NCBI GenBank assembly: GCA_016788215.1
Contig: JAEUSJ010000006.1
Location: 2,479-41,107 of the forward strand
Length of the DNA stretch: 38,629 nt
Direction: 5' to 3'
Origin: a bacterium
GTDB taxonomy: Bacteria > CLD3 > SB21
Shown: positions 9,087 through 17,146 of the stretch, piece after piece
Position numbering within the stretch: the first letter of the stretch is position 1
Layout of the letters: each line of letters starts with the position of its first letter
Program-made: the position numbers and the translations under genes
Notes under the pieces: model-generated
Told to the model about the DNA's origin: nothing
What the model saw: only the letters and a program-made list of their open reading frames with translations
The model's database searches: none

Positions 9087-9358
9087 AAACTGCGGCCGAG
9101 ATCACGGTCTCCGGATTGGTTCAAGGCGTAGGTTTTCGGTGGTTCACTCAAAAACGTGCGACCGAGTTGAATCTAAACGGGTTCGTTAGAAATTCGGAAG
9201 ATGGAAATGTACTGGTTGAAGTGGAAGGAGATCGCCGGCAGATTGAAATTCTGATCGAAAAGCTGCACAAGGGCCCTGCTTTTTCCCGCGTCAAAGACCT
9301 CAATATAGTTTGGAAAGAATGTGAAGACCGTTTTGAAAATTTCTATGTTAAAGATTGA
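9083..9358 (+). CDS. acyP: Acylphosphatase
   Basis: This 91-residue enzyme hydrolyses acyl phosphates such as acetyl phosphate and 1,3-bisphosphoglycerate. The signature VSGLVQGVGFRWF contains the phosphate-binding Arg19, and GFVRNSEDG contains the catalytic Asn37. Its ATG overlaps the TGA of the GGDEF gene (ATGA), so translation is probably coupled. Acetyl phosphate can phosphorylate receiver domains, so an acylphosphatase next to a REC-GGDEF protein could dampen its signalling. This link is inference. The family call is secure. Confidence 0.94.
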   Translation: MKTAAEITVSGLVQGVGFRWFTQKRATELNLNGFVRNSEDGNVLVEVEGDRRQIEILIEKLHKGPAFSRVKDLNIVWKECEDRFENFYVKD

Positions 9359-9360
9359 AA

Positions 9361-9882
9361 ATGGATTACAAAAAAATTATACGCAGTGTTCCGGATTTTC
9401 CAAAGCCGGGGATCAATTTTAAAGATATCACAACGTTGGTCAGAAACGCCGATGCGCTTAAGAAATCGTGTATGGAATTAGCGGAAAAGTTTCGTGATAG
9501 AAAAATAGACGCTGTGGCCGGAATTGAATCGCGCGGTTTTATTTTCGGTTCTATGATCGCTTGCGAATTAGGCGTAGGCTTTATTCCCGTTAGAAAACCG
9601 GGAAAATTACCGGCAAAAACCATTTCTGCATCGTATGAACTCGAATACGGGCAGAATGTTCTTCACATGCATACCGATGCGATTGTAGAAGGACAGACGA
9701 TTCTCATTGTGGATGACCTGCTTGCAACGGGCGGAACGGTGCGTGCAACGTGCGATCTGGTCGAGCAATTGGGCGGCATCGTTGGCGGTATAGCCGTAGT
9801 GGTTGAACTGACATTTCTATCCGGACGCGATAAGCTGAAATCCTATGATCTCGTTTCTTTAGTTACGTACGATCAGGAATAG
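9361..9882 (+). CDS. apt: Adenine phosphoribosyltransferase
   Basis: Apt salvages adenine to AMP using PRPP. The start MDYKKIIRSVPDFPKPGINFKDIT is the family signature, and AGIESRGFIFG and ELEYGQ are present. The PRPP-binding loop VDDLLATGGT lies at about residues 117-126. The protein has 173 residues, the usual length. I prefer the ATG at 9361, two bases after the acylphosphatase stop. An in-frame TTG at 9355 would add only Met-Lys and overlap the upstream stop. The gene sits in a compact five-gene run. Confidence 0.95.
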   Translation: MDYKKIIRSVPDFPKPGINFKDITTLVRNADALKKSCMELAEKFRDRKIDAVAGIESRGFIFGSMIACELGVGFIPVRKPGKLPAKTISASYELEYGQNVLHMHTDAIVEGQTILIVDDLLATGGTVRATCDLVEQLGGIVGGIAVVVELTFLSGRDKLKSYDLVSLVTYDQE

Positions 9883-9891
9883 TATTATATA

Positions 9892-10527
9892 ATGCCCATC
9901 TACGAAGAGAGATATCCCGCAGAATTTTGGTTTAGCTGTTATTCGCATTTTGAGTTGGCCGGAACCGCTGAATTTTCTTCTGAAAGACGCACCGATAATA
10001 AACGAATGGTTTTCTACGACGTCGAGACGCAAAAACGCGCCGACGAAGTTGGCGGCTGGGATCGCGCCGACCTGATGCTCATTTCCATTGCCGTCAGCTA
10101 TACGGAAGACGACGGTTACAAGGTATGGTATGAAAAGGACACGCGCGAGATGATCCGCTATATGTCGGATTTTGATATGGTCGTTTCGTTTAATGGGAAT
10201 AATTTTGACAGCAAAGTATTATCGCATTACGGCGATGTGTCTGCCCTTCACCAGAAATCTTTTGATGTGGCGGAATATCTGAGCGGAAAACTAAAACACC
10301 GTATTCGCTTAGAGAGTATTGCCATGGCAACGCTTGGTGCCGGTAAAAGTGCCGATGGTTTGCTCGCGCTGCAGTGGTGGAAAGAAGGACGGGTGGATGA
10401 AATCATTGAATATTGTAAACAGGATGTAAAAGTTTTGCGTGACGTCGTTATGTATGGAAAAGAAAACGGCTATATCGCGTACAACGACGTGGAACAGAAT
10501 ATGGTCAAAGTTGCTGTAGATTGGTAG
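9892..10527 (+). CDS. Predicted 3'-5' exonuclease, RNase H-like fold (DEDD superfamily)
   Basis: This is a 211-residue protein with the exonuclease fold of the DEDD superfamily. Metal ligands can be read as Asp/Glu in FYDVET (about residues 43-45), Asp in FNGNNFDSKVL and the last motif EYCKQDVKVLRD. The YxxxD spacing of that last motif suggests the DEDDy type. It resembles the YprB/RNase_H_2 and PolB-exonuclease-like groups. About 38 residues precede the fold, and the ATG at 10006 (Met39) would start directly at the first motif. Neither start has a clear ribosome site, so the N-terminus is uncertain. Substrate (DNA or RNA) is unknown. Confidence 0.75.
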   Translation: MPIYEERYPAEFWFSCYSHFELAGTAEFSSERRTDNKRMVFYDVETQKRADEVGGWDRADLMLISIAVSYTEDDGYKVWYEKDTREMIRYMSDFDMVVSFNGNNFDSKVLSHYGDVSALHQKSFDVAEYLSGKLKHRIRLESIAMATLGAGKSADGLLALQWWKEGRVDEIIEYCKQDVKVLRDVVMYGKENGYIAYNDVEQNMVKVAVDW

Positions 10528-10529
10528 CC

Positions 10530-11072
10530 ATGGTAAACGAAAAAGATAAATTTCTTATAATAGTCAAGAGCGGCACTGTAAAGCCTCAACAAAAGACGAT
10601 CTCGCTGGGAGGTCAGGCATGGGAACTCGAATGGAGCACTTCATCGGATGTTCCGATGAGCATTGACTTTTTTAATTTAACCGTCGGAAAATATTTACGC
10701 ACGACAAATGACCGGCAAGAGCAGGTTAAGAAAATCGAGGAGTATTGGCGTATTACCGGTATTCCGGGACACGCGCGAAAAATACGTTACGGATTTAACG
10801 CTTCGGAATCAACATCCACTCCTGCTAAGAAAATAGAAGATGGAATCTACGTAGTCAAGATCACGGGAATGTCCACGATCACCGAAGGATTACATGCAGA
10901 GACGGGTGTCGGAATGGCTATAATAAAATTAGCTCTGGGATCGATCGAACCCGCAGCATCCTCGGCAACCGATGCTGCAGAAAAATCTTCGGCATCTGGA
11001 ACCGATTCTGATCGGCCTGTTACGATAACGAATGAGGTTTTGATGAATCTTCTGAAACTCACCGAAGAGTGA
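10530..11072 (+). CDS. Protein of unknown function downstream of the exonuclease
   Basis: I do not recognise this protein of about 180 residues. Residues 1-130 look like a folded alpha/beta unit (FLIIVKSG, WELEWSTSSD, EDGIYVVKITGM). They are followed by an Ala/Ser-rich low-complexity stretch (AASSATDAAEKSSASGTDS) and a short terminal helix. There is no signal peptide or membrane segment. I use the ATG at 10530. An in-frame TTG at 10521 would overlap the exonuclease stop. The tight spacing suggests a shared transcript and perhaps a shared function with the exonuclease, but no role can be assigned. Confidence 0.65.
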   Translation: MVNEKDKFLIIVKSGTVKPQQKTISLGGQAWELEWSTSSDVPMSIDFFNLTVGKYLRTTNDRQEQVKKIEEYWRITGIPGHARKIRYGFNASESTSTPAKKIEDGIYVVKITGMSTITEGLHAETGVGMAIIKLALGSIEPAASSATDAAEKSSASGTDSDRPVTITNEVLMNLLKLTEE

Positions 11073-11131
11073 CCGTTTTCTATGAAGGCGTAAAGCACAT
11101 TCTTTTTTATTTCAAAAATCTACATACCCGC

Positions 11132-11160
11132 TTGATACTTACATCAGATGTCCATATATT
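11132..11160 (+). promoter_or_regulatory. Predicted promoter of korAB
   Basis: TTGATA at 11132-11137 and TATATT at 11155-11160 are 17 bases apart, a good sigma-70-type pair. The start would lie near 11167, giving a leader of about 113 bases. An inverted repeat ACATC-A-GATGT (11141-11151) lies inside the spacer. The heptamer ACATCAG recurs at 11181-11187, and these could be operator half-sites. Confidence 0.6.
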
Positions 11161-11161
11161 T

Positions 11162-11179
11162 ACTCGATTTATTTCGAGT
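11162..11179 (+). promoter_or_regulatory. Perfect inverted repeat at the predicted korAB transcription start
   Basis: ACTCGA (11162-11167) and TCGAGT (11174-11179) form a perfect six-base inverted repeat around TTTATT. It covers the predicted start of transcription and the first leader bases. It could be an operator or an mRNA 5' hairpin. There is no T-run after it, so it is not a terminator. Confidence 0.35.
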
Positions 11180-11279
11180 GACATCAGTGTCGGTGTAGTG
11201 TCTTGTTTCCGGACATATCCATAACGTTGTGTTTATTTTTTTTGGTTTATATACGATCATGGGAAAGGAAGAATTTTAA

Positions 11280-13121
11280 ATGGCTTCGGATTCGGTAAAG
11301 AGTTTAGAGGAGGTCACGATTCGTTTTGCCGGCGATTCCGGAGACGGTATGCAGTTGGTCGGAACGGAGTTAACCAACACCTCTGCATTGTTTGGTAATG
11401 ACGTCGGCACGTTGCCGGACTATCCGGCGGAAATACGGGCCCCGATCGGTACGCTGGCCGGTGTTAGCGGTTTTCAATTGCACATCGGCAGTTTTGATAT
11501 CCATACGCCTGGTGATGAAGTTGACGTTTTGGTTGCAATGAATCCTGCGGCTTTGAAGGCCAATATCAAAGCCCTCAAACCCAATGGCGTCTTAATAGTC
11601 AATGCGGAAAGTTTCGATGAAAAAGGATTAAAACTCGCCGCCTTAACAAGCAATCCATTGGAAGACGGGTCGGTGGATGGATATCAAACTTTCAAAGTCC
11701 AAATGTCGTCGCACACCAAAGCGGCGCTTAAAGAGACCGGGCTTGACTTTCGTGAAATGGAGCGAAGTAAAAACTTTTTCGCGCTCGGCATGATCTATTG
11801 GCTCTTCAACCGTCCTATGGAAACCACCATCAAATTCCTGCAGGACAAGTTTGCTAAAAAACCAAAATTGGCCGAAGCAAATATTCTCGCGTTGCGTGCG
11901 GGACATTCCTATTGCGATGCGACCGAAGCGTTTGTGAATTCTTATGAAGTTAATCCTGCGAAACTGCCTGCCGGAAAATATCGTAATCTTGGCGGCAACG
12001 AAGCGACGGCGCTAGGGCTTATTGCCGCTTCTCAAAAATCAGGACTGGAATTATTCTTAGGATCGTACCCGATTACTCCCGCAAGCGATATTTTGCATAC
12101 ATTGGCTAAATACAAGAATTTCGGAGTAAAGACCTTTCAGGCTGAGGACGAAATCGCGGCAGTCGCGTCCGCCATCGGGGCGTCGTTTGCCGGCGATCTT
12201 GCGATTACCAGCACATCCGGTCCCGGGTTGTGTCTAAAAAGCGAGGCGATCAATCTCGCCGTAATGGCGGAATTGCCTTTGATCATCATTGATGTGCAAC
12301 GTGCGGGCCCCAGTACGGGATTGCCAACGAAAACGGAACAAGCCGATTTGCTTCAGGCCATGTACGGAAGAAACGGCGAGTCGCCGGTGCCGATCATTGC
12401 CGCATCGAGGCCGGGAGATTGCTTTGAAACGGCGTACGAAGCTTCACGCATCGCCGTTAAATATATGACCCCGGTCTTACTGCTGACAGACGGGTATATA
12501 GGTAACGGGGCCGAACCGTGGCGTATTCCTGATCCCGATAGTCTGCCGGAATTTACTGCAAAGTATGCAACGAATAAAGAAGGGTTTGCTCCCTATGCGC
12601 GCGATCAAAAAACTCTGGCAAGGCCGTGGGTTATTCCGGGTACGCCGGGAATGGAACATCGGATCGGCGGACTTGAGAAAAAAAATATCGAAGGTACCGT
12701 TAATTATGAACCTGACAATCACGATTACATGTGCCGCATTAGAGCGGCGAAAATTGAAAGCATAGTTAACGATATCCCGCCAACCGAAATCTTCGGGCCT
12801 GAATCAGGTGAACTGCTTATTGTCGGTTGGGGCGGAACGTACGGCGCGATTCGCACCGCGGTGGAAAGATGTCAGAAAAAAAATATGAAAGTATCCAGAT
12901 TGCATTTGCACTGGATCAATCCATTTCCAAAAGATTTTGGCGATATTCTGAAACGATTTAAATATGTATTGGTCCCGGAAGTAAATCTGGGGCAGCTAGT
13001 TAAACTCATTCGCGCGGAATATTTGGTCGATGCGCGCGGTTTAAGTAAAATAACAGGGCAGCCCTTTACCGCAGGAGAAATCGAAAGAAAGATCGCAGAC
13101 ATATTGACTTCGAAAAAATAA
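11280..13121 (+). CDS. korA: 2-oxoacid:ferredoxin oxidoreductase, fused gamma-alpha subunit (KorA type)
   Basis: This is the large subunit of an enzyme that oxidatively decarboxylates a 2-oxoacid (2-oxoglutarate is most likely) to acyl-CoA with reduction of ferredoxin, or runs in reverse. It has 613 residues. The N-terminal gamma domain (about 1-200) has FAGDSGDGMQLVG and DEVDVLVAMNP. The alpha domain follows (from about 225), with LGSYPITPASDI, FQAEDEIAAVASAIGAS, TSTSGPGLCLKSEA and QRAGPSTGLPTKTEQADL. This fused gamma-alpha layout with a separate beta subunit is the two-subunit KorAB form. A purine-rich GGAAAGGAAG site precedes the ATG. The gene has its own promoter, and korB follows after 40 bases. 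Confidence 0.9.
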   Translation: MASDSVKSLEEVTIRFAGDSGDGMQLVGTELTNTSALFGNDVGTLPDYPAEIRAPIGTLAGVSGFQLHIGSFDIHTPGDEVDVLVAMNPAALKANIKALKPNGVLIVNAESFDEKGLKLAALTSNPLEDGSVDGYQTFKVQMSSHTKAALKETGLDFREMERSKNFFALGMIYWLFNRPMETTIKFLQDKFAKKPKLAEANILALRAGHSYCDATEAFVNSYEVNPAKLPAGKYRNLGGNEATALGLIAASQKSGLELFLGSYPITPASDILHTLAKYKNFGVKTFQAEDEIAAVASAIGASFAGDLAITSTSGPGLCLKSEAINLAVMAELPLIIIDVQRAGPSTGLPTKTEQADLLQAMYGRNGESPVPIIAASRPGDCFETAYEASRIAVKYMTPVLLLTDGYIGNGAEPWRIPDPDSLPEFTAKYATNKEGFAPYARDQKTLARPWVIPGTPGMEHRIGGLEKKNIEGTVNYEPDNHDYMCRIRAAKIESIVNDIPPTEIFGPESGELLIVGWGGTYGAIRTAVERCQKKNMKVSRLHLHWINPFPKDFGDILKRFKYVLVPEVNLGQLVKLIRAEYLVDARGLSKITGQPFTAGEIERKIADILTSKK

Positions 13122-13161
13122 ACTGAGAACGTTTGAAGAATTTTTATAGATAGGAGTATGC

Positions 13162-14196
13162 ATGAGCACCGTAACTGAGACGCCGGTAATCAAACTTGCA
13201 AAAAAAGATTTTGAATCCGACCAGGATATACGATGGTGCCCTGGCTGCGGCGATTATTCGATATTAGCGACGGTTCAGCGCACGCTGCCGGAGTTTTCGC
13301 TAAATAAGGAAAAATATGTCTTTGTTTCCGGGATAGGCTGTTCCAGCCGCTTTCCCTATTATATGAATACCTATGGTTTTCATACGATTCACGGGCGGGC
13401 TCCGGCGATCGCTACCGGAATAAAAATCGCCAATCCCGACCTCAACGTATGGGTTGTGAGCGGCGACGGCGACTCGCTCAGCATTGGCGGAAATCATTTT
13501 ATTCATGTGCTGCGCCGCAATTTGGATCTGAAATATCTTTTGTTCAATAACCGTATTTACGGATTAACGAAAGGACAGTATTCACCGACGTCTGAACACG
13601 GTAAAGTGACCAAATCCTCTCCGATGGGTTCGTTGGAACATTCGTTCAATCCGATTGCCGTGGCGCTGGGAACCGGCGCAACTTTTGTTGCACGGGCGAT
13701 GGATCGCGACCCAAAAAATATGCAGGAAGTCATTCGCGCGGCGCATAATCATCGGGGGACGGCTTTTGTGGAGATCTACCAGAACTGTAATATCTTCAAT
13801 GACGGTGCGTTTGAATCGTTAACTAATAAAGAAACAAAACTCGAAAATACCTTATTGCTGGAACACGGTAAGCCGCTGGTGTTTGGCAAAGCACGCAACA
13901 AAGGCATCCATTTGAAAGGTTTTAAACCTGAAGCCGTGAATCTGGATGAAGGTAAATATTCCGTAAGCGATCTTTTAGTGCACGACATGTCGGTCAACGA
14001 TCCGACGCTGGCATTCATATACAGCCAGATGACGGAAGATCCCGGGCTGCCCACGCCGATCGGCGTGTTTCGTGCAATAACAAAGGGATGTTACGATCAG
14101 GATATGAAAACGCAGATTGCTTTTGCAAAAGACAGATTAGGTGCTGGAAATATAGCATCTCTTCTCAACAAGGGTGACACATGGGTTGTAGAATAG
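13162..14196 (+). CDS. korB: 2-oxoacid:ferredoxin oxidoreductase, beta subunit (KorB type)
   Basis: KorB binds thiamine pyrophosphate and a [4Fe-4S] cluster and completes the enzyme encoded with korA. The protein has 344 residues. Cluster-ligand Cys residues are in RWCPGCGDYSIL and in GIGCSSRFP. The TPP motif runs from GDGDSLSIGGNHF to LFNNRIYGLTKGQYSPTSEHG. An AGGAG site precedes the ATG. No delta (ferredoxin-like) subunit is encoded next to it, consistent with the two-subunit type. 2-Oxoglutarate is the favoured substrate, but pyruvate or branched-chain oxoacids cannot be excluded from sequence alone. Confidence 0.9.
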   Translation: MSTVTETPVIKLAKKDFESDQDIRWCPGCGDYSILATVQRTLPEFSLNKEKYVFVSGIGCSSRFPYYMNTYGFHTIHGRAPAIATGIKIANPDLNVWVVSGDGDSLSIGGNHFIHVLRRNLDLKYLLFNNRIYGLTKGQYSPTSEHGKVTKSSPMGSLEHSFNPIAVALGTGATFVARAMDRDPKNMQEVIRAAHNHRGTAFVEIYQNCNIFNDGAFESLTNKETKLENTLLLEHGKPLVFGKARNKGIHLKGFKPEAVNLDEGKYSVSDLLVHDMSVNDPTLAFIYSQMTEDPGLPTPIGVFRAITKGCYDQDMKTQIAFAKDRLGAGNIASLLNKGDTWVVE

Positions 14197-14294
14197 ATAA
14201 ACTCAGGACCCTTGAATTATTCACGGTTTCTTAAAATTGTCACAGAAATGGGGTTAATGCACCTAACCATGAACCCAAACCCACAGGAGGACTT

Positions 14295-15263
14295 ATGAAA
14301 AAATCACTCACTTTTACGCTTGCGATAGTTGCAAGCGTAATACTGTTGACAAGTTGTTCCGGTAAACCGGAATGGATTTATTTCAGTAATACCAAAGGTG
14401 ATAATATTTCCGCCATTTTGAATGAGAAAGACTTTGTTTGGTACGGTACGAAAAAAGGCTTGATCAAGTTTGATTATAAAAATGAGAAACGTCTCATGTA
14501 TAATGAAGCTTCCGGCCTTTCAGACGGCGACGTCAAATCGATCGTGACTGACAAGAATGGAATAAAATGGATCGGTACGGCGATCGGATTGAGCACATTT
14601 GATGGTACAGACATCTGGAATTCATACGATATTTCCAATCCCGGATTCCCATCCAACTTAATCAACGAGGTGACTATCGATGAGAAAGGTATCGTCTGGA
14701 TTGCATCCGGAGCCGGCGTAGGTCAATATGACGGAACAAACTGGAAAACGTACAATTCCACCAATGGCATTATGGATGCAATAGTAAATGCCGTCACTCA
14801 TGACGGCAAGGGAAAGATTTGGATAGGAACGGCGTCTACCGTGGAATGCTATGATGGACAAAAGTGGACGGCATACGATACTTCAAATTCCAAAACCACT
14901 TCGATGAATGTTCGCAACATACATGTTTCGAAAAAAGGTAATGTTTGGATCGGATCTTCACGCGGTTTGCTTAAATTTGACGGAACGAATTGGACCAACT
15001 ATACTTCGTCCAATTCCGGTCTGCCGGATAATATCGTTAAGGGATTTGCGATCGATGCCAATGACAATAAATGGATTGGAACTACTAAAGGTCTCGCAAA
15101 GTTTGACGGAACGAATTGGACGATTTATAATATCAACAATTCCAAGATTCCATCCGATCGTATCAATGCTGTAGCCGTCGATGACAACGGCAATATTTGG
15201 ATTGGAACTGAGGGAGACGGTTTGTGCGTGTTTAAAGAAGGCGGAGTAATCCTGGAAGAATAA
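14295..15263 (+). CDS. Seven-blade beta-propeller lipoprotein (two-component-regulator propeller repeats)
   Basis: This is a 322-residue secreted lipoprotein. The signal peptide ends in the lipobox LTSC with Cys21 as the lipidation site. The rest consists of seven repeats of about 42 residues with the pattern W..Y....SGLP...V..I..D..GN.WIGT..GL..FDG, the Reg_prop type. Seven repeats would close a complete propeller. In other bacteria these repeats form the sensor part of hybrid histidine kinases. Here the propeller stands alone with no kinase. A 20-base stretch is repeated exactly 126 bases apart (14976-14995 and 15102-15121), pointing to recent blade duplication. A strong AGGAGG site precedes the ATG. 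The ligand is unknown. Confidence 0.88.
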   Translation: MKKSLTFTLAIVASVILLTSCSGKPEWIYFSNTKGDNISAILNEKDFVWYGTKKGLIKFDYKNEKRLMYNEASGLSDGDVKSIVTDKNGIKWIGTAIGLSTFDGTDIWNSYDISNPGFPSNLINEVTIDEKGIVWIASGAGVGQYDGTNWKTYNSTNGIMDAIVNAVTHDGKGKIWIGTASTVECYDGQKWTAYDTSNSKTTSMNVRNIHVSKKGNVWIGSSRGLLKFDGTNWTNYTSSNSGLPDNIVKGFAIDANDNKWIGTTKGLAKFDGTNWTIYNINNSKIPSDRINAVAVDDNGNIWIGTEGDGLCVFKEGGVILEE

Positions 15264-15265
15264 AC

Positions 15266-15286
15266 CGATAAAACCTATCGAATTTT
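15266..15286 (+). terminator. Possible weak terminator after the propeller lipoprotein
   Basis: CGATA (15266-15270) and TATCG (15276-15280) form a five-base stem with a five-base loop, followed by AATTTT. The stem is short and the T-run is only four bases, so efficient termination is doubtful. Confidence 0.3.
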
Positions 15287-15320
15287 GACGGCAGTGTTTT
15301 GTTATTCTTGGAAAGATTTC

Positions 15321-16382
15321 ATGAGCCAGAACAAAAAAGACAGAGAAAAACTCATTCTGAAATATGTGGTGCGGTTCTTTATTGACACGGGTAACCCCAT
15401 CGGTTCCGGATTTATTTCCAAACAATTGCCTGTGGATATTAGCGCTGCGACCATCAGGAATATTATGAGTGAGTTGGAAGAACAAGGGTATCTCCGGCAT
15501 CCGCACACATCCGCCGGGCGCGTTCCGACGGATAAGGGCTATCGCGCCTATGTCAATGACATGGTTGATCTGGAGGAGTTATCGGTTCAGGAAAAAACAA
15601 TCCTGTCATCCGCTATTCGCGAGATCACGCACAAAATATCGCAGATAGCCAAAGGCGTTGACGATGTTTTATTTTTTTCATCTAAAGCGCTCGCAGATAT
15701 TTCTAATGAGTTAGGAATTATTCTTTCGCCGCGTTTTAATCTTTGTATTTTTGAAAAATTGAATCTGATTCCGATCGCGGTCGGCCGGATATTGATCGAA
15801 CTCAGTTTAAGGTCCGGCTTTGTAAAAAACGTGATTTTGGAAGTGGAATCGAATCTCGAACACGGAGAATTGCCCCAGATCGAACAGGTACTGAATGAGC
15901 GCCTGAGCGGATTGACCGTCGCGGAAATTCGTAAGACCATCGCTGATCGACTGAAGGATTTGTCATATACCGATACGCAGCGGCGTCATTTTTATCGCGT
16001 TTTTTTGAGTTCATCGGATCAGCTGTTCAATTTTGACGATAAGAATCTGCTGACGTTTGCCGGCGCGAATAATATTTTGTCGAAACCTGATTTTTCCGAG
16101 AGCAATGATCCGTTTGCTATTATACGGATGCTTGAAGAAAAGAGCAGATTTGTTGACCTGTTAAGCGAACAAATCGAAGGCGGCGGCGTGGCTGTAACGA
16201 TCGGTGGTGAAAACGACATTAAGGATATGAACGGGTGCAGCATTGTCAAAGCCAATTACCGGCTTGGAGACGTGACGGGTACGGTGGGCGTGATCGGCCC
16301 GAAACGCATGCCCTATGGAAAAATTATTCCGCTGGTGCGGCACACGGCGAACTTGCTGGATGAAGCGTTAAATAACGATTAG
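15321..16382 (+). CDS. hrcA: Heat-inducible transcription repressor HrcA
   Basis: HrcA represses chaperone operons by binding CIRCE operators, and GroEL modulates its activity. The N-terminal winged helix is clear: KYVVRFFIDTGNPIGSGFISK, then SAATIRNIMSELEEQGYL and HPHTSAGRVPTDKGYRAYV. The C-terminal GAF-like part has a conserved end (GVIGPKRMPYGKIIPLV). I use the ATG at 15321 (353 residues), which gives the typical MSQNKKDREKLILKYVV start. An upstream TTG at 15285 would add 12 residues without family support. No CIRCE element is visible in the gap upstream. grpE follows after 21 bases, but dnaK and dnaJ do not. Confidence 0.95.
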   Translation: MSQNKKDREKLILKYVVRFFIDTGNPIGSGFISKQLPVDISAATIRNIMSELEEQGYLRHPHTSAGRVPTDKGYRAYVNDMVDLEELSVQEKTILSSAIREITHKISQIAKGVDDVLFFSSKALADISNELGIILSPRFNLCIFEKLNLIPIAVGRILIELSLRSGFVKNVILEVESNLEHGELPQIEQVLNERLSGLTVAEIRKTIADRLKDLSYTDTQRRHFYRVFLSSSDQLFNFDDKNLLTFAGANNILSKPDFSESNDPFAIIRMLEEKSRFVDLLSEQIEGGGVAVTIGGENDIKDMNGCSIVKANYRLGDVTGTVGVIGPKRMPYGKIIPLVRHTANLLDEALNND

Positions 16383-16403
16383 AATAGATGAGGATATGGT
16401 ATC

Positions 16404-16967
16404 ATGACAGATGAAATGAACATCAATGAGAAGGAGAAAGAAATTACTACCGAGGAATTAGCTCTGACGGAAGAGAAGTTGGAAGGCGAAGAAAATTCAA
16501 TTTCCATTGGCCAAAAATCGGAAACGCCTTCGGAGGCGGATGCGCTTAAAGACCAGCTGCTGCGCACGTTGGCTGAATTTGACAATTATAAAAAACGATC
16601 GCAGCGCGACATGAGCCAGTTTATGCAAGCGGCCAATGAAAAATTAATATTGGAACTATTGCCGGTGATCGACGACATGGAACGCGCGATCAAAGTATCA
16701 AAAGAAATTACATCAGACGACGCGAAGGTGCAGCAATTTGTGCAGGGCGTTGAGTTTATCTATAAAAAAATTGTAAAAACGCTGGAGGCAAAAGGACTTA
16801 AAGCCATAGAGTCGATCGGTATGCCCTTGGATGTGAATCTTCACGATGCCCTGATACAGATAGACGCCCCGGACACGGAGCCCAATACAGTCGTAGACGA
16901 GCACGAAAAAGGGTATTATTTATATGATAAAGTCATCCGCCACGCCAAAGTGATTGTGAGCAAATAA
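16404..16967 (+). CDS. grpE: Nucleotide exchange factor GrpE
   Basis: GrpE releases ADP from DnaK in the Hsp70 cycle. The protein has 187 residues: an acidic, variable N-terminus (about 1-50), then the long coiled-coil helix with LLRTLAEFDNYKKRSQRDM. The C-terminal beta domain follows with GMPLDVNLHDALIQ and EHEKGYYLYDKVIRHAKVIVS. A GAGGAT site precedes the ATG. It is grouped with hrcA as in many bacteria. After grpE the order changes to a tRNA gene instead of dnaK, so dnaK must lie elsewhere in the genome. Confidence 0.95.
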   Translation: MTDEMNINEKEKEITTEELALTEEKLEGEENSISIGQKSETPSEADALKDQLLRTLAEFDNYKKRSQRDMSQFMQAANEKLILELLPVIDDMERAIKVSKEITSDDAKVQQFVQGVEFIYKKIVKTLEAKGLKAIESIGMPLDVNLHDALIQIDAPDTEPNTVVDEHEKGYYLYDKVIRHAKVIVSK

Positions 16968-16981
16968 TTTTTTATTTCTAC

Positions 16982-17010
16982 TTGCATTTTCTTACTTGAA
17001 GGCCTACATT
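16982..17010 (+). promoter_or_regulatory. Predicted promoter of tRNA-Arg
   Basis: TTGCAT at 16982-16987 and TACATT at 17005-17010 are 17 bases apart. The predicted start near 17017 lies 14 bases before the tRNA, as expected for a tRNA gene. The -35 hexamer TTGCAT is identical to that upstream of the TolQ-like gene. Confidence 0.55.
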
Positions 17011-17030
17011 TGCCAGCATTTTTTATGAAC

Positions 17031-17104
17031 GCCCTTGTAGCTCAGTTGGATAGAGCAGCAGTTTCCTAAACTGTTGGTCGTGCGTTCAAGTCGCGCCAAG
17101 GGCA
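17031..17104 (+). tRNA. tRNA-Arg (anticodon CCT)
   Basis: A full cloverleaf of 74 bases can be folded by eye. The acceptor stem is GCCCTTG with CAAGGGC (seven pairs) and the D stem is GCTC with GAGC. The anticodon stem is GCAGT with ACTGT around loop TTCCTAA. The T stem is GTGCG with CGCGC around TTCAAGT. The anticodon at positions 34-36 is CCT, which reads the Arg codon AGG. The discriminator base is A, and the 3' CCA is not encoded. The TPR gene begins 42 bases downstream with no terminator between, so read-through transcription is likely. Confidence 0.93.
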
Positions 17105-17146
17105 CAAGGTTATTGTCGACCATTTACTGAAGGAGCATGAAGAGGA

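Noticed and set aside
14197-15320. CIRCE operator for HrcA
   Set aside because: I looked for the TTAGCACTC and GAGTGCTAA arms in both gaps upstream of hrcA and found none.
14958-15506. Antisense open frame of 182 codons across the propeller and hrcA genes
   Set aside because: Both + strand genes are well supported by motifs. The antisense frame spans their junction without any recognisable domain.
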